The notes below the pieces were generated by a model that saw only the letters and a list, made by a program, of their open reading frames with translations, made no database searches and was not told the DNA's origin. DNA of 64,000 nt from Platerodrilus igneus (taxonomy: Eukaryota > Arthropoda > Insecta > Coleoptera > Lycidae): assembly GCA_036346225.1 (NCBI GenBank), contig JARFIW010000494.1:620001-684000 (forward strand), in the 5' to 3' direction. Positions 35,339 through 47,520 of this stretch are shown in pieces. Both the position numbers and the translations under genes were made by a program. How positions within the stretch are numbered: position 1 is the stretch's first letter; the number at the start of each line of letters is the position of its first letter.

Positions 35339-36740
35339 TAATATCGTTAAATTTTTTCAATTTATACTTTTGGCAATGAATTAATTTGTTAAAACTAAAT
35401 GGTTGCAACTTCAAAATCTAAAAATTTTAAACCCAGTAGTAATTTGTATTCTTTGTTTTTGAGGTCGCTATCGACAAAACGATACGCGACTTGAAAACAC
35501 GATGGAGTTGTGGGTTAAATTAAAATGTATCACCGCAAAGAGATTAATGCAAAGTTAATACAAGAACAAAAAAGGACAAACAAACACAGTTTCAAACATA
35601 TTTAAATTGAATTACACCGGATACTGCTTTATTCACTGTATACAGAACGCTTTCATGACTATTTGCGGTTACACAGACAGATCCACATAAGAATGACATT
35701 GACGAGGTTAAAACCGTTAAATGAGATTATTTCTTTCTCCCACAGAAAGACGTGCACATTTGAGGACAAGTTGAATGAGGACAATTTTAATTAACAAATT
35801 CCTGGTCTTCCTCGACAATATGGAATTCTGTATGTAGGTTAATCTGCTGCACATAGTTGTGGAGTTTTCTATCTTACCCGAATTCAGCCTTTGAAAAACC
35901 AATATAATGTTGAGTAAAAAACGCAACACGTGTTGGATTTTTCTGGATGAAGCGCAAGCAGGAAGTAATTACTGGAAGCTGCGTCTTCAAAGACTGCTTT
36001 CTTATTACGTTTAAATATTTTAACTTCACAGTGTAAACCGGAAATTAAAGTAAACGTTGTTATCACAGAAGTAATGCACAAGAGAAGCGTTTAAACACGG
36101 TTATCGTCTTGCGAGTTATCATAATAGTACTGATACAGTGTTACGGTTCATTGTCAAGAGAATATTTACGTTTACGTAATGTAGGATAATTTCTTTCATT
36201 TTTTTCTTATCGAGAATGTAGTGAATTGTTCTAAATATGTAAAATACAAATAGTAGGTTATCTATGTTGAAATAAAAGCGAGAGACCATGCAAAATTACT
36301 TAATCACCATAAAACATGCGGAAATAAAAGATGTTTTTAATTTTAATTTTGTTTTGTAAATTTTAAACGCCTTAAGAAATAAATATTACAAAATCCCAGA
36401 TAAGTTTTAGAATGAACTTTGAGACCATTGGTGTTTGTGGGTCCAATTGATAAATAGGGATCACGTAGAATTTTTCATGATTCCTTTCGCCACATTTACA
36501 CATTATTTTTGTACGTATTGGTACCTACATAGGCTTCCTTTACAAATTGATATTAAAATTGATTCGAAGAACCTTAAAAACTTATCACTATAGCGTTTGA
36601 AAAGTGTGCTTTGATTAAAATGTTTCAAGTTGTCAATGTGTGCTAAATTTCAATTTTTCCGAGGCCGTGAAATACAATTTAGTAGTTAGTGGTGGTAGTA
36701 AAAAGGGTGGAAAAGGAGGATCAAAAGTTTAATAACTAAG
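35339..36740. other. AT-rich sequence, nothing recognised
   Basis: Open frames at 35717-35929 and 35884-36081 (-) show no domain. Confidence 0.5.
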
Positions 36741-36849
36741 TCACTTGGTTCTTTTTACTAATCCTCTATAATTCTCTCACCGCATTCCGCCACTTCTACC
36801 CTATTCCGCTTCCCCATTGTAAACCTACCCTTCCGTCTGGTGAAAGTTG

Positions 36850-36984
36850 GCACGTCTAGTCGGAGAAGGGAGATCAACTTGTCGAAGTCAAGCGTAATCA
36901 AGCTGAGATGACGTGCTTTAGCCTCAAATACTCTTCGCATTAGCCTACACAATGGGCAAACATTCTCTCCATCGTTTAACGCGA
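36850..36984 (-). pseudogene. R1/Jockey-group LINE, CCHC-like tail fragment
   Basis: Minus strand, just beyond the SINE dimer: NVCPLC then CRLCEEY...HVISA, a Cys-Cys-His arrangement at the place where such LINEs carry a C-terminal zinc knuckle. The last Cys is a stop codon and one base is inserted. It belongs with the RNase H and RT pieces up to 40135. Confidence 0.5.
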
Positions 36985-36996
36985 TCTACCAACACG

Positions 36997-37557
36997 CCAT
37001 GGATCAATGTAGTAAGCATAAGACTACAGATCCCAAGGTCCTGGTTCGACACGGCCGACTGCTCGTTCGGATGAGAGGTTAAATGTAGGTCCCGTGTGCG
37101 AGTGTTGTCACGCACGTTAAAGATCCCTACCTTGCCTGAAACGGCAAGGGTTCGGCAAAATTCTTAATTTCTAGGCAACAAAAAACTCGCTTCCTGGCCA
37201 ATGTAGTACCTACTGGTGGAGCATTGGAAAAGTAAATGAACGGTTTGAGTTCAGAGACGTCGCCGTGGATCAATGTAGTAAGCGTAAGACTACGGATCCC
37301 AATGTCCTGGGTTCGAATCCCGACACGGCCGACGCTTGAAAAATGGCAGGTGAGCATTTTTCACAAAAATTACGCCCTCGTTCGTATGAGAGGTTAAATG
37401 GAGGTCCCTGTGTGAGTGTTGTCACGCACGTTAAAGATCCCTATCTTGCCTGGATTGGCAAGCGTTCGGCAAAATTCTCAATTTACAGGCTACAAAAAAC
37501 TTGCGTCCTGGCCAATGTAGTACCTTCAGGTGGAGCATTGGAAATGTAAATGCACGG
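36997..37557 (+). mobile_element. Head-to-tail SINE dimer with 12-bp TSD
   Basis: Two tRNA-derived SINE monomers lie in tandem: 36997-37243 and 37263-37557, joined by 19 bp. Monomer 2 has a complete tRNA-like head: GCCGTGG pairing with CACGGC, an arginine-tRNA-like GACTACGGATCC arm and the B-box GGTTCGAATCC at about 37308-37318. Monomer 1 has a damaged B-box. TCTACCAACACG occurs only at the outer ends (36985-36996 and 37558-37569), so the dimer inserted as one unit into the LINE, between its RNase H and zinc-tail regions. Confidence 0.88.
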
Positions 37558-37569
37558 TCTACCAACACG

Positions 37570-38050
37570 TTAAGTGTTTTATTGTCTTTATTAGGAGATA
37601 TGCCATTCATGATTTGTTCGGCTCGACTACTTAAAGCCGTTTCCTCCTTTCTATCTCTTCTACGCTCATAATTTTATTTCGGGCGTAGGCAATTTCTTCG
37701 ACAAACCATATACATGCTCCAAGCTCTGATAATGAAGTCCATGTATCCTGCTTATCTAACCTAACAGTTTCTTCTTTTTCCTGTACAGCGTTGTGTCCTG
37801 GAATCCAAAGGTGCTATACCTCTATCCAATTCCTCCAATGCGTCTCCGCAATCCTATACCAAAGCACGAACACCTTGTCTGAGGGTAATATCCAGTTCCG
37901 TTATAATAGCGACTTTAGAATGTCTTACTCCCCACGAACCTCGTCGATCCACGTCGTACCTCAAAGTTTTAAATATATCGCTAAAGCACACTTCTACATC
38001 TAAACGAACATGGCCGAGAGCTCTAGCAAAATTTCTAGAGTATTAGTTGG
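37570..38050 (-). pseudogene. R1/Jockey-group LINE, RNase H fragment
   Basis: Minus strand: ALVQDCGDALEELDR-like sequence in one frame, then HLWIPGHNAVQEKEETVRLD in another. The W(I/V)PGH box and nearby residues mark the end of an RNase H domain. Downstream reads CIWFVEEIAYARNKI. Frames are broken. Confidence 0.55.
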
Positions 38051-38295
38051 TACGATTCGCATTGTTAAAGTTTCAAAATAGATTAAATTTTTGTACTGTA
38101 GACAACCCGAACAAGATCATGGCAAATTTGGCCCAATAACATCAAGCCATGTAATCATATTTGATCGTAAAACCAACTGCATGAAACTTGGAAAGTTGCC
38201 ATAACCCTTGCTGACGTAACCACTTGAGAGTAATCATATCCTTCTCTGTTATCCTTCATTCTAGTATAAATTATCGTATAGGATCACATTAAATT

Positions 38296-38461
38296 TTTTC
38301 CAATGCTCCGCCCAAAGGTATTGCATTGTTCAAGAAGAGTTTTTTTACCGGAAAATTTTGAATTTTGCCAAACACTTGCTGTTCCAAGCTAGGTGTGGAT
38401 CTTTAACGTGAGTAACAACACACGCCCAAAACCTACATTTTACCTCTCATTCGAACGAGGG
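38296..38461 (-). mobile_element. SINE fragment, head missing
   Basis: Minus-strand copy of the same tRNA-SINE: tail (CCAATGCTCC...) and body up to the GAACGAGGG stretch. The tRNA-like head is absent. It sits inside the LINE remnants. Confidence 0.8.
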
Positions 38462-38464
38462 AGG

Positions 38465-38663
38465 AGTCACCTGTCTATGATCACACCTAAGAATTTGACT
38501 TCGATTTTAAACGAAGCAGTTCACTGTACAAGAGTGTTGTCTTGAATTCTCAGACGCTCTTGCTGCTAGGTAAGTTCACCCACAAACTTTGTTTTTTGTA
38601 AATTTGCCGAGATTTGCGTACTCATAATCCTTTATTAATAAACATGCCACTTAGACTTGTTCG
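38465..38663 (-). pseudogene. R1/Jockey-group LINE, RT fragment after the mariner
   Basis: Minus strand: VRTSLSGMFINKGL, then ISANLQKTKFVGELT and FKIEVKFLGVIIDR, the conserved (K)FLGV..D motif after the palm. It joins the 39884-40135 fragment once the mariner and one TA are removed. Confidence 0.6.
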
Positions 38664-38665
38664 TA

Positions 38666-39881
38666 GACCACGCTCGCCATCTTGCCATATGCAGGTTGAC
38701 AAAAAACGTGAAGCTTTTAACAATCCAATAAAATCAAGAGTGATGGAAGAAAAACATTTTATTCATAGTAATTGAAACCTTAAAACCTCATTTCTTAAAA
38801 ATTACGTCCTTTAGGTGCCGTCCTCCTGTACGAATTGCATTCTTGAAATCTGCTGTTGAGATTCCTCATTGACCGCTGCAACATCTCAGCTGGGATACTG
38901 TGAATTTCATCCTGAATTCTCTGTTTTAACTCATCCAGAGTTCTTGGTCGAATCGTGTACAATTTACTCTTGAGATGGTCCCACAAGAAAAAATTACAAA
39001 TGGACAAATCTGGTGATCTAGGGGGCCATGCAACGTTACCAAATCTTGAGATTACATAGTCACCGAACAATTCTCGGACAGCGTCCATGAATTACTCTGC
39101 AGTGTGTGATGTTACTCCATCCTGTCGAAACAAGGTTTCTTGAACGTGTGGAAAATTTTTCAATTCGGGTGTAACAAAAGACTGTAATATTTGCACGTAA
39201 CGATCCGCATTAACAGTTTCTGTGATCACCTGTTATTTTCAAAAAATAGGGTTCGATGATTCCATGTAATGAAACAACACCTCATATTGTCACCTTATTA
39301 GAGTGTAAACGGCGCTCATGAACTTCATTAGGATTTGTGTCTACCTAGTAACGGCAGTTCTGCTTATTCACGTAACCTGTAAGATGAAAATTTGCTTAGA
39401 AATTCACCATCATTGTTTATGTTTGTTATGATTTGTTGACAGAATTCTAATTGGAACTGGTAATCGCTTTCCTTCGGTTGTTGCACTATCTGCAGCTGGT
39501 ATGGATGAAATTTCAAATCAAAATGAAGAATTCTGCAAACACTCTCCCGTGACATTTCAACCGCAGCTGTTTGCTTATGAATTGAACGCCTTGAGTTCCG
39601 TAAGAAAAACTCGCGTACAACAACGATGTTCTGTGGAGTATGAGCACTTCTTGGCTGTCCTGTTGATTTCTTCTTTATGGCAGATCCAGTATCTTCCAAG
39701 TTATTAATCCAAATTTTTATCGAGTGTTTTGATGAAACGGTATCATGACGTCCTAAGTTGTAGAAACGTCGGAACTCCCTCTGCGCTTCCAAACTATCAC
39801 TGCTTTTATGAAACATTTTTATGGTTAACGCACGCTATTGCCCGTTCCACTGATGCATGGTTACTAAAATGGCAAGGTGTC
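38666..39881 (-). mobile_element. Tc1/mariner element inside the LINE, TA flanks
   Basis: The element lies between TA at 38664-38665 and 39882-39883. Both ends start GAC-AC and share TTGCCAT and ATGCA blocks, but the match is imperfect, so the exact ends are tentative. It holds one DUF4817-type transposase pseudogene. Its removal brings the two LINE RT pieces together. Confidence 0.65.
38795..39816 (-). pseudogene. Tc1/mariner transposase pseudogene (DUF4817 type)
   Basis: The N-terminal part (39816-39364) has an AQREFRRFYNLGRHDTVSS helix-turn-helix, IKIWINNLEDTGSAIKKKST, GQPRSA, and MSRESVCRILHFDLKFHPYQ. The centre is frame-broken; 39360-39240 holds a degraded VNKQ..RYW and an N.. strand. 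The C-terminal part (39088-38795) reads WPPRSPDLSICNFFLWDHLK with SPDL retained, then LYTIRPRTLDELKQRIQDEI. The second Asp motif lies near 39130-39090 and is damaged. Confidence 0.85.
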
Positions 39882-39883
39882 TA

Positions 39884-40135
39884 CTTGCTAAAGGTCACTG
39901 TCCCACGGTGCTGCCACCTGCTCATGGCTACCACTACGTATTTCAAAAACTCTCGTTAATCTGTGTCACCCGTTACTAGAAGCAGGCTATCATCTGCGTA
40001 AGCCTGCGTACAAAAACCTGCGATTAGCCGCTCTAAAAGTTCAGTCATCACAAGGTACAAATGGGAAAAGGGTGACCGACAACTATATAAGCAGTCCCCA
40101 CATTCTCCTGGCCGTACTTGCTAAATTAAAATTTT
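39884..40135 (-). pseudogene. R1/Jockey-group LINE, RT palm fragment
   Basis: Minus strand: SPFSHLYLVMTELLERLIAG and then FCTQAYADDSLLLVTGDTD, with the YADD polymerase box intact near 40000. REFLKYVVVAMSRW follows, up to the mariner junction. The rest of the LINE upstream (above 40135) is not recognisable. Confidence 0.7.
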
Positions 40136-42035
40136 GTTCTAACAAAATATGGTTTTATCTTTCGGGATACGAAAGTTTACAAAATATGTATCCGAGGAGT
40201 GCTGATATTCCATATATTTTTCGTAATCTCCACTACAGCCTTTAAAAATTGCTATTTCGATAGCAGTTCTGGAAGGCGAACAATTGTGCCTATTTTTTCA
40301 ATTGCCGTCAGTACAGAGCGGTTCTGAAACAATATTTCGAATGAATTTGTTCAACAATTATAGCTACAGGATGATGAATGTCAACGTTTTCATTTTCAAT
40401 AAAACAGAACATGACACGAAAAACTACATGTTTTCTACGCTAGTTTTTTGATGGCAGGTTGATACATTTGTAAACAAAAGTCAAGTTTTCTCCGTTGTCG
40501 CTTGAACTATCTAATATTTACCATTCTCTTACCTAAAAATTAAAATATAAAAACCCTAGTAAATTTGCAAGAGATGCAATAAAGAATTGTAGAAGGAGTC
40601 CACTAAGTAGCAGCAGAAACGTTGGAACATGCTTTTGATCGCATGAGCAGAAGAATATGTTCGTGCAGAGAGTGAGGTGGGGGACATTTCCAACATTTAT
40701 ACTTTAGTTCGACGTTTCTGTTAATTCAAACGCTATCATCTTTTCGACGGCTTTCATTCCTTTAATCTAATTATAACAAGCCAAACGACGTTAAAATTTT
40801 AAGCGGTTTTTATAAGCTAATGACCTCGCCTGACCAAGATATTTTTTAGTATCCCGGAATATTTACCAAATTTACGTATAATAAATTTTCTAAACAACAA
40901 AAGTGATTTATTGGCCTATTTTTGCAGTTCCAATCTGCTATAAAAGTACAATGATGTAAAATTTTTAATTTGGGCTAATAATAAAATATTGGTCATGATC
41001 ACCTTGAGTTACAAAGATCTTTTAATCGCGCATACTATTACGTTGTCTGGCTTTTAGTATTCTAAATAAACATTACACAATATATATAACTACAAGCTGT
41101 GAGAAAGCATATAAATAAAACATTACATTTCCATTAGAAACAGATATATTAAAGATCGAAGGAAACGTATAACGTATGCAAAATTGCGTAGGAGTTGAAA
41201 ACTTTGTAGATATTGAGAAATGAGGTGTGTAATATATAGAAGAGTGACGTACTTTAAACGTATCTTCTAACATCATTAAAGATTTTGAGCAAAAGAAAAA
41301 TGTCAAATATAAAAATAAACCAATGTGCTGTAGACCAATTTTCAATGATCACGGAGAAACTTTATCTGATTCTAAACATTCCACATTCTGAGCCAGCCAC
41401 AACGTATAAAATTATTCAAACCTAGCAGAATAGCGACAATTTTTTGCTAACAAAATTGTCTAATAAAATTTGTTTAATATCATTTCTAACGAATTGTCCA
41501 ATCAAGAAAGCATTACAATAATAACCAATCTAAAACTGATCACCTATTAGTAAAATCCATGGGTTGTTTGCTAGTGCAAGTGGCATTTCGACATCTGCCA
41601 TTTCGTATATTTGTTGTAGAAATTAAAACGTCACCATAAGATATTTGCTAGTTTTGTCATGTATTATTGTGGTATCAATCTACATAAAAAATTCTCACCG
41701 AAAACTTTGCTAGACCAATAAATCTTAAAATTTTATCACATCCCAACAGCACATTATTTTTAGGTAAAAGCTCTCTGGCCTCGTCCTTGAGCGGTTGTCA
41801 AGCATCGTGGCTTGAAGTGATAATTATTTCGTAGTTATCCATGGCTTTGAGATAGTACACCCGAAAATTGCTCAAGAGCTGTTGATAATCCGACAATATT
41901 TGATACATTAAGAAGGGGTGCTTCGTACTTCTCACAAGAATATCCGCGAAGCCAGTGTTCAAATTGCTAGCTGTCAAAGTGACTTTTATTCGGTGTAATT
42001 TATTATTTCATCATGCAAAGATGCATACGCTACAG
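40136..42035. other. AT-rich sequence, nothing recognised
   Basis: No domain seen; an open frame at 41073-41345 (-) is hydrophobic and AT-driven. Confidence 0.45.
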
Positions 42036-42039
42036 AAAC

Positions 42040-42310
42040 GTTTGCAAATCCTGCAAATGAAGATACTTTCGCTCGCGCAATTAAAACATTTGAAGCGACT
42101 ACGTTACTTAATGATAAGCGAACAGCACGAGATCGTCCGGCGCAATCTAAAGAAAATATCGTTGCTGTTGCGCGTTGTGTGGAGAAAATCTCAATTTATT
42201 GATTATTTGCCTTATTTAGGAATTTAAGCTTTTCCTATTCATTATGTCCAATTTTTGGCAACGATCTCAGCCTATACCAGAATAAGATACAGCTGATGCA
42301 GAGATAGAAG
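42040..42310 (+). pseudogene. Tc1/mariner transposase N-terminal fragment
   Basis: In mixed frames the plus strand reads LLNDKRTARDRPAQSKENIV, AVARCVEENLNLS-like and GISFS, then NDLSLYQNKIQLMQR. This follows the DUF4817-type linker and second helix-turn-helix seen in the 38.8-kb copy (GQPRSA...VVVREF...DLKFHPYQLQ). It is truncated by the SINE at 42388. Confidence 0.5.
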
Positions 42311-42387
42311 CCCTGAGATTTGTGGTCTACCTCAAAAATTTACCAATTCAACTCTTTTAAGATGTTAGAAACCTACGTTGAATTATC

Positions 42388-42606
42388 CAATGTACTACCC
42401 GAAGGTATAATAGTGGTCAGGAAGCAAGTTGATTTTATCTGAAAATTTAAAATGTAGTCGGTTCTTGCCAACTCAAACAACACGTGACCTACATTTAACT
42501 TCGTCCAAATAAGGGAGTATTTTTCTGAAATGTGTTCGCTTAACATTTTTCAAGTGGTCCAAATCATGAATCGAATCTGAATCTTGGGAATAGTAGTCAC
42601 GAGTGA
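42388..42606 (-). mobile_element. Diverged SINE copy
   Basis: Minus strand: a tail variant CCAATGTACTACCCGAAGG, the body and a decayed head with an AGATTCGATTC-like B-box at about 42570. Same family as the 10.3-kb SINE, with many substitutions. Confidence 0.7.
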
Positions 42607-42819
42607 ACCAAGTGAGTCACGGAACACGCATTGTTATCAAATTATTGTGTTCAGTGGTGAAGCACTTGTTGGCTTAATGGGTATGTAAACAACAAAATTG
42701 CTTAGTTTGGAGTGAGGACAAAAAACATTTGAGGCGCTATTACACGCTGGCAAATGCACTGCTTGGTGTGGTTCACACACTGTAGTACCATCGCTCTTTT
42801 TTCTACACATATAGGAATT

Positions 42820-42852
42820 AGCGGGCGCGGACACGGTTTACATTACGTGACC
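42820..42852 (+). repeat. Left TIR of the satellite-carrying element
   Basis: 33 bp, inverted match to 48567-48599 with five mismatches, all in the outer 15 bp. Confidence 0.65.
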
Positions 42853-44023
42853 TTAGCTAGAGACTTCTACTTTGCGGTAAATACTTTCAAATACGTCTAA
42901 AATAACAAATCAACAGAAAAAAATGCGGGTTTTTGCGATTTATGCGTAAAAACGAGATTTTTGTACCCAATTTTGAGGTTATGTAACCCGATTACGTGTT
43001 ATTTTTATTTTGCTTTAATGATATTTAGGGTATTAATTGTGATATAATAAAAGGGTGAAACACATTTGGGTAATTATTTCTGATAATCTGCTTTGAATAC
43101 AGCTCACACAAGGTTGGAATATTTGCCAAAAAAAATTTTGCTTAACCTTTTCTAAGAATATGTTAGGAGTATAACTTAGTTACTTCGACCGTTTTATTTT
43201 TATCACAAATACACACCACTAAACTATTAAATACTTACGTTTTCGGTTACTATTATTGCTCATTACCATTTTTATTATAAGAATTAAATTTTATTTTTAT
43301 TTTGTGAAGGTTTAAAGCATATTGCATAATTATTGTCCCATTCTGAGATGTTAGTGCATAAGAATAACAAGGATGTGCAATGATTATAGGCAAAACGTTG
43401 TTGAATATTACTTCACTAATATCATTTGTTGCTGAGGGTATCATCACAGATTATGTGGTATCATTAAGGTTATTGATATAGTAGTTATACTAACATTATT
43501 CGATGCTGACTGTCAACGAAACAATATAAACACAGTTAAAGTGCGGCGGGGTTAGGTTCCTGTAATAATTAGAACAGATTATGTTATTGTTTTAATAGTT
43601 GCATTAATATTATTCGGAGTTTCAGGTAGAGCAGAATTTATTTAAGAAGATCCTCTACGTCATTTGACATATGCGGAAACCTTGAAAGTCAGTGGCGTGG
43701 CGGATTTAATAATTTTTATCAAACTCCATAGAGTAAATATTCTAAAATCAAGTTTTATTTTGTTGGTAGTTTAAATTTGCATGGCGAATACGCGAATAAG
43801 CAAAGCATAACACACAAAGAAACAGAAAGAAAACTATGAAAGCGTAAGAAATAAATATAGAATATCAAAGTCACAAATATCAGTTGACATTTAGTAGCAA
43901 ATTATCTATGTTACTGATATGCTGCACGAACACGATTATTTATAAATAGTGGACTAATCTGACACCGCTTTAGCCGTGTGCGCATGATGACGTCCAGGCT
44001 CTTCTTAAATAAATTCTACTATT
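42853..44023. other. Left internal arm of the putative TIR element
   Basis: AT-rich with no convincing coding frame. Confidence 0.4.
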
Positions 44024-47000
44024 CGAGATAATCGAACGGGTGCATGAGTGGAAATAGTGTTAGGTATAAATAATGCTGAGGCAAAAATTGAGGTTTCAGC
44101 TTAGATTAGTAGTCGAAATGTTTTACTACTAAGAATAATAATCGAACGGGTGTAAGAACAGAAATAGTGTTAAGGTATAAACAGTGCTGAGGTAAAAATA
44201 GTGCTGATGTTTCAACTTAGGTTAGTAGTCGAAACGTTTTATTAGTAAGACATTATAATCGAACGAGTACATGAACGAACATAGTGCGTTGAGGCATAAA
44301 TAGTGCTGAGGCGAAAACAGTGCTGTGGTTTCAACTTAGGTTAGTAGTCGAAATGTTTTACTACTAAGACAAAATAATCGAATGCGTGCATGAGCGGAAA
44401 AGTGTTGAGACCTAAATACTGCTGAGGCGAAAATAGTGTTGAGGTTTCAACTTAGGTTAGTAGTCGAAATATTTTAATACTAAGACACAATCAAAGGAGT
44501 GCATGAGCGGACATAGTGTTGAGGCCTAGATACTGCTGAGGCGAGAATAAGGTTGAGGTGTCAACTTAGGTTAGTCGTCGAAACGTTTTACCACTAAGAC
44601 AAATAATCGAACGGTTGCATGGGCGATAGTCTTGAGGCATAAATAGTGCTGAGGCAAAAATAGTGTTGTGGTTTCAGCTTGGGTTAGTAGTCGAAATGTT
44701 TTACTACTAATACAAAATAATCGAACGGCTGCATGAGCGGAAATAGTGTTAAGGTATAAATAGTGCTGAGGCGAAAACAGTGTTGAGGTTTTAACTTAGG
44801 TTAGTAGTTGTAATATTTTACTACTAAGTCAAAATGATCGAACGGGTGCATGGGCGGAAATAGTGTTAATGTATAAATTGTGTTGAGGCGAATACAGTGT
44901 TGAGGTTTTAACTTAGGTTAGTATTTGAAATGTTTTACTACTAAGTCAAAATGATCGAACGGGTGCAGGGGCGGAAATAGTGTTAAGGTATAAATAGTGC
45001 TGAGGCGAAAACAGTGTTGAGGTTTTAACTTAGGTTAGTAGTTGAAATGTTTTACTACTAAGACAAAATGATCGAACGGCTGCATGGCCGGAAATAGTGT
45101 TAAGGTGTAAATAGTGCTGAGGCGAAAATAGTGTTGAGGTTTCAACTTAGGTTAGTAGTTGAAATGTTTTACTACTAAAACAAAATAATAGGACGGGTGC
45201 ATGCGCAGAAATAGTGTTGAGGTATAAATAGTGCTGAAGCGAAAATAGTGTTGAGGTTTCAACTTAGTTTAGAGTTGAAATGGTTTACTACTAAGACAAA
45301 ATAATCGGACGGGTATATGAGCGTTGACAAAATAATAGGACGGGTGCATGCGCAGAAATAGTGTTGAGGTATAAATAGTGCTGAAGCGAAAATAGTGTTG
45401 AGGTTTCAACTTAGGTTAGTAGTTGAAATGGTTTACTACTAAGACAAAATAATCGGACGGGTGTATGAGCGTTGACAAAATAATAGGACGGGTGCATGCG
45501 CAGAAATAGTGTTGAGGTATAAATAATGCTGAGGCGAAAATAGTGTTGAGGTTTCAACTTAGGTTAGTAGTTGAAATGTTTTACTACTAAAACAAAATAA
45601 TAGGACGGGTGCATGCGCAGAAATAGTGTTGAGGTATAAATAGTGCTGAAGCGAAAATAGTGTTGAGGTTTCAACTTAGGTTAGTAGTTGAAATGGTTTA
45701 CTACTAAGACAAAATAATCGGACGGGTATATGAGCGGAAATAGTGTTGAGGTGTATACAGTGCTGCGGCGAAAATAGTGTTGAGGTTTCAACTTAGGTTA
45801 GTAGTTGACATGTTTTACTACTAAAGCAAAATAATAGGACGGGTGCATGCGCAGAAATAGTGTTGAGGTATAAATAGTGCTGAAGCGAAAATAGTGTTGA
45901 GGTTTTAACTTAGGTTAGTAGTTGAAATGTTTTACTACTAAAACAAAATAATAGGACGGGTGCATGCGCAGAAATAGTGTTGATGTATAAATAGTGCTGG
46001 GGCGAAAATAGTGTTGAGGTTTCAACTTAGGTTAGTAGTTGAAATGTTTTACTACTTAAACAAAATAATAGGACGGGTATATGAGCGGAAATAGTGTTGA
46101 GGTGTATACAGTGTTGGGGCGAAAATAGTGTTGAGGTTTCAACTTAGGTTAGTAGTTGAAATGTTTTACTACTAAAACAAAATAATAAGACGGGTGCATG
46201 CGCAGAAATAGTGTTGAGGTATAAATAGTGCTGAAGCGAAAATAGTGTTGAGGTTTCAACTTAGGTGAGTAGTTGAAATGGTTTACTACTAAGACAAAAT
46301 AATCGGACGGGTACATGAGCGGAAATAGTGTTGAGGTGTATACAGTGCTGGGGCGAAAATAGTTTGAGGTTTCAACTTAGGGTAATAGTTGAAATGTTTT
46401 ACTGCTAAAACATAATAATAGGACGGGTGCATGCGCAGAAATAGTGTTGAGGTATAAATAGTGCTGAAGCGAAAATAGTGTTGAGGTTTCAACTTAGGTT
46501 AGTAGTTGAAATGGTTTACTACTAAGACAAAATAATCGGACGGGTATATGAGCGGAAATAGTGTTGAGGTGTATACAGTGCTGGGGCGAAAATAGTGTTG
46601 AGGTTTCAACTTAGGTTAGTAGTTGAAATGGTTTTACTACTAAGACAAAATGATCGAACGGGTGCATGAGCGGAAATAGTGTTAAGGTATAAATAGTGCT
46701 GAGGCGAAAATAGTGTTGAGGTTTCAACTTAGGTTAGTAGTTGAAATGTTTTACTACTAAGACAAAATAATAGGACGGGTGCATGCACAGAAATAGTGTT
46801 GAGGTATAAATAGTGCTGAAGCGAAAATAGTGTTGAGGTTTTAACTTAGGTTAGTAGTTGAAATGTTTTACAACTAAGACAATATAATCGAGCGGGTTTA
46901 TGAGCGAAAATAGTGTTGAGGTGTATACAGTGCTGGGGCGAAAATAGTGGTGAGGTTTCAACTTACGTTAGTAGTTGAAATGGTTTACTACTAAAACAAA

Positions 47001-47520
47001 ATAATCGGACGGGTGCATGCGCAGAAATAGTGTTGAGGTATAAATAGTACTGAAGCGAAATTAGTGTTGGGGTTTGAACTTAAGTTAGTAGTCGAAATGT
47101 TTTACTGCTAAGACAAAATAATTGGGCGTGTTTAGGAGCTAAAATAGTGTTGAGGTTGCAACTTAGGTTAGTAGTTGAGATATTTTACTACTAAGGCAAA
47201 AAAAACAATCGAACTGGTGTAGAGTGGAAATAGTGTTCAGGTATATATAGTGCTGGTACGAAAATAGTGTTGAGGTTGCAACTTAGGTTAGTAGTTGATA
47301 TGTTTTACTACTAAGGCAAGATAACCGAATGTGTGCATAAACGAGTATAGTGTTGAGGCATATATAGAGCCAACGTGAAAATAGTGTTGAGGTGTCTACT
47401 TAGTTTAGTAGTCGTAGCGTTTTACTACTAAATTGAAATGATGAATTTGGTACATGTGTGAAAATACTGTTGTGAATTCAATATAGGTCACTAGACAGAA
47501 CATTTTACTACAAGGCAAAA
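44024..47520. repeat. Tandem satellite, about 30 copies of a ~117-bp unit
   Basis: Each unit runs roughly ATAATCGAACGGGTGCATG, then three short echoes of AATAGTGTTGAGG/AATAGTGCTGAGG, then TTCAACTTAGG and a hairpin TTAGTAG...CTACTAA with a 13-nt loop. Edge units are diverged (44.0-44.7 and 47.1-47.5 kb); the centre is homogeneous. Two unit types can be told apart: A (GTGCATGCGCAG, GTATAAATAGTGCTGAAG) and B (GTATATGAGCGG, GTGTATACAGTGCTGGGG). They alternate from about 45.6 to 47.0 kb, and two A-plus-truncated-B hybrids repeat at 147 bp around 45.19-45.48 kb. Confidence 0.95.

Noticed and set aside
37263..37335. tRNA-like fold with A- and B-box regions
   Set aside because: It is the head of a SINE with body and tail, repeated elsewhere and inside a target-site duplication; not a functional tRNA gene.
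44024..47520. Regular repeats suggesting a CRISPR array
   Set aside because: Whole ~117-bp units are repeated without unique spacers, in a eukaryotic context; this is satellite DNA.
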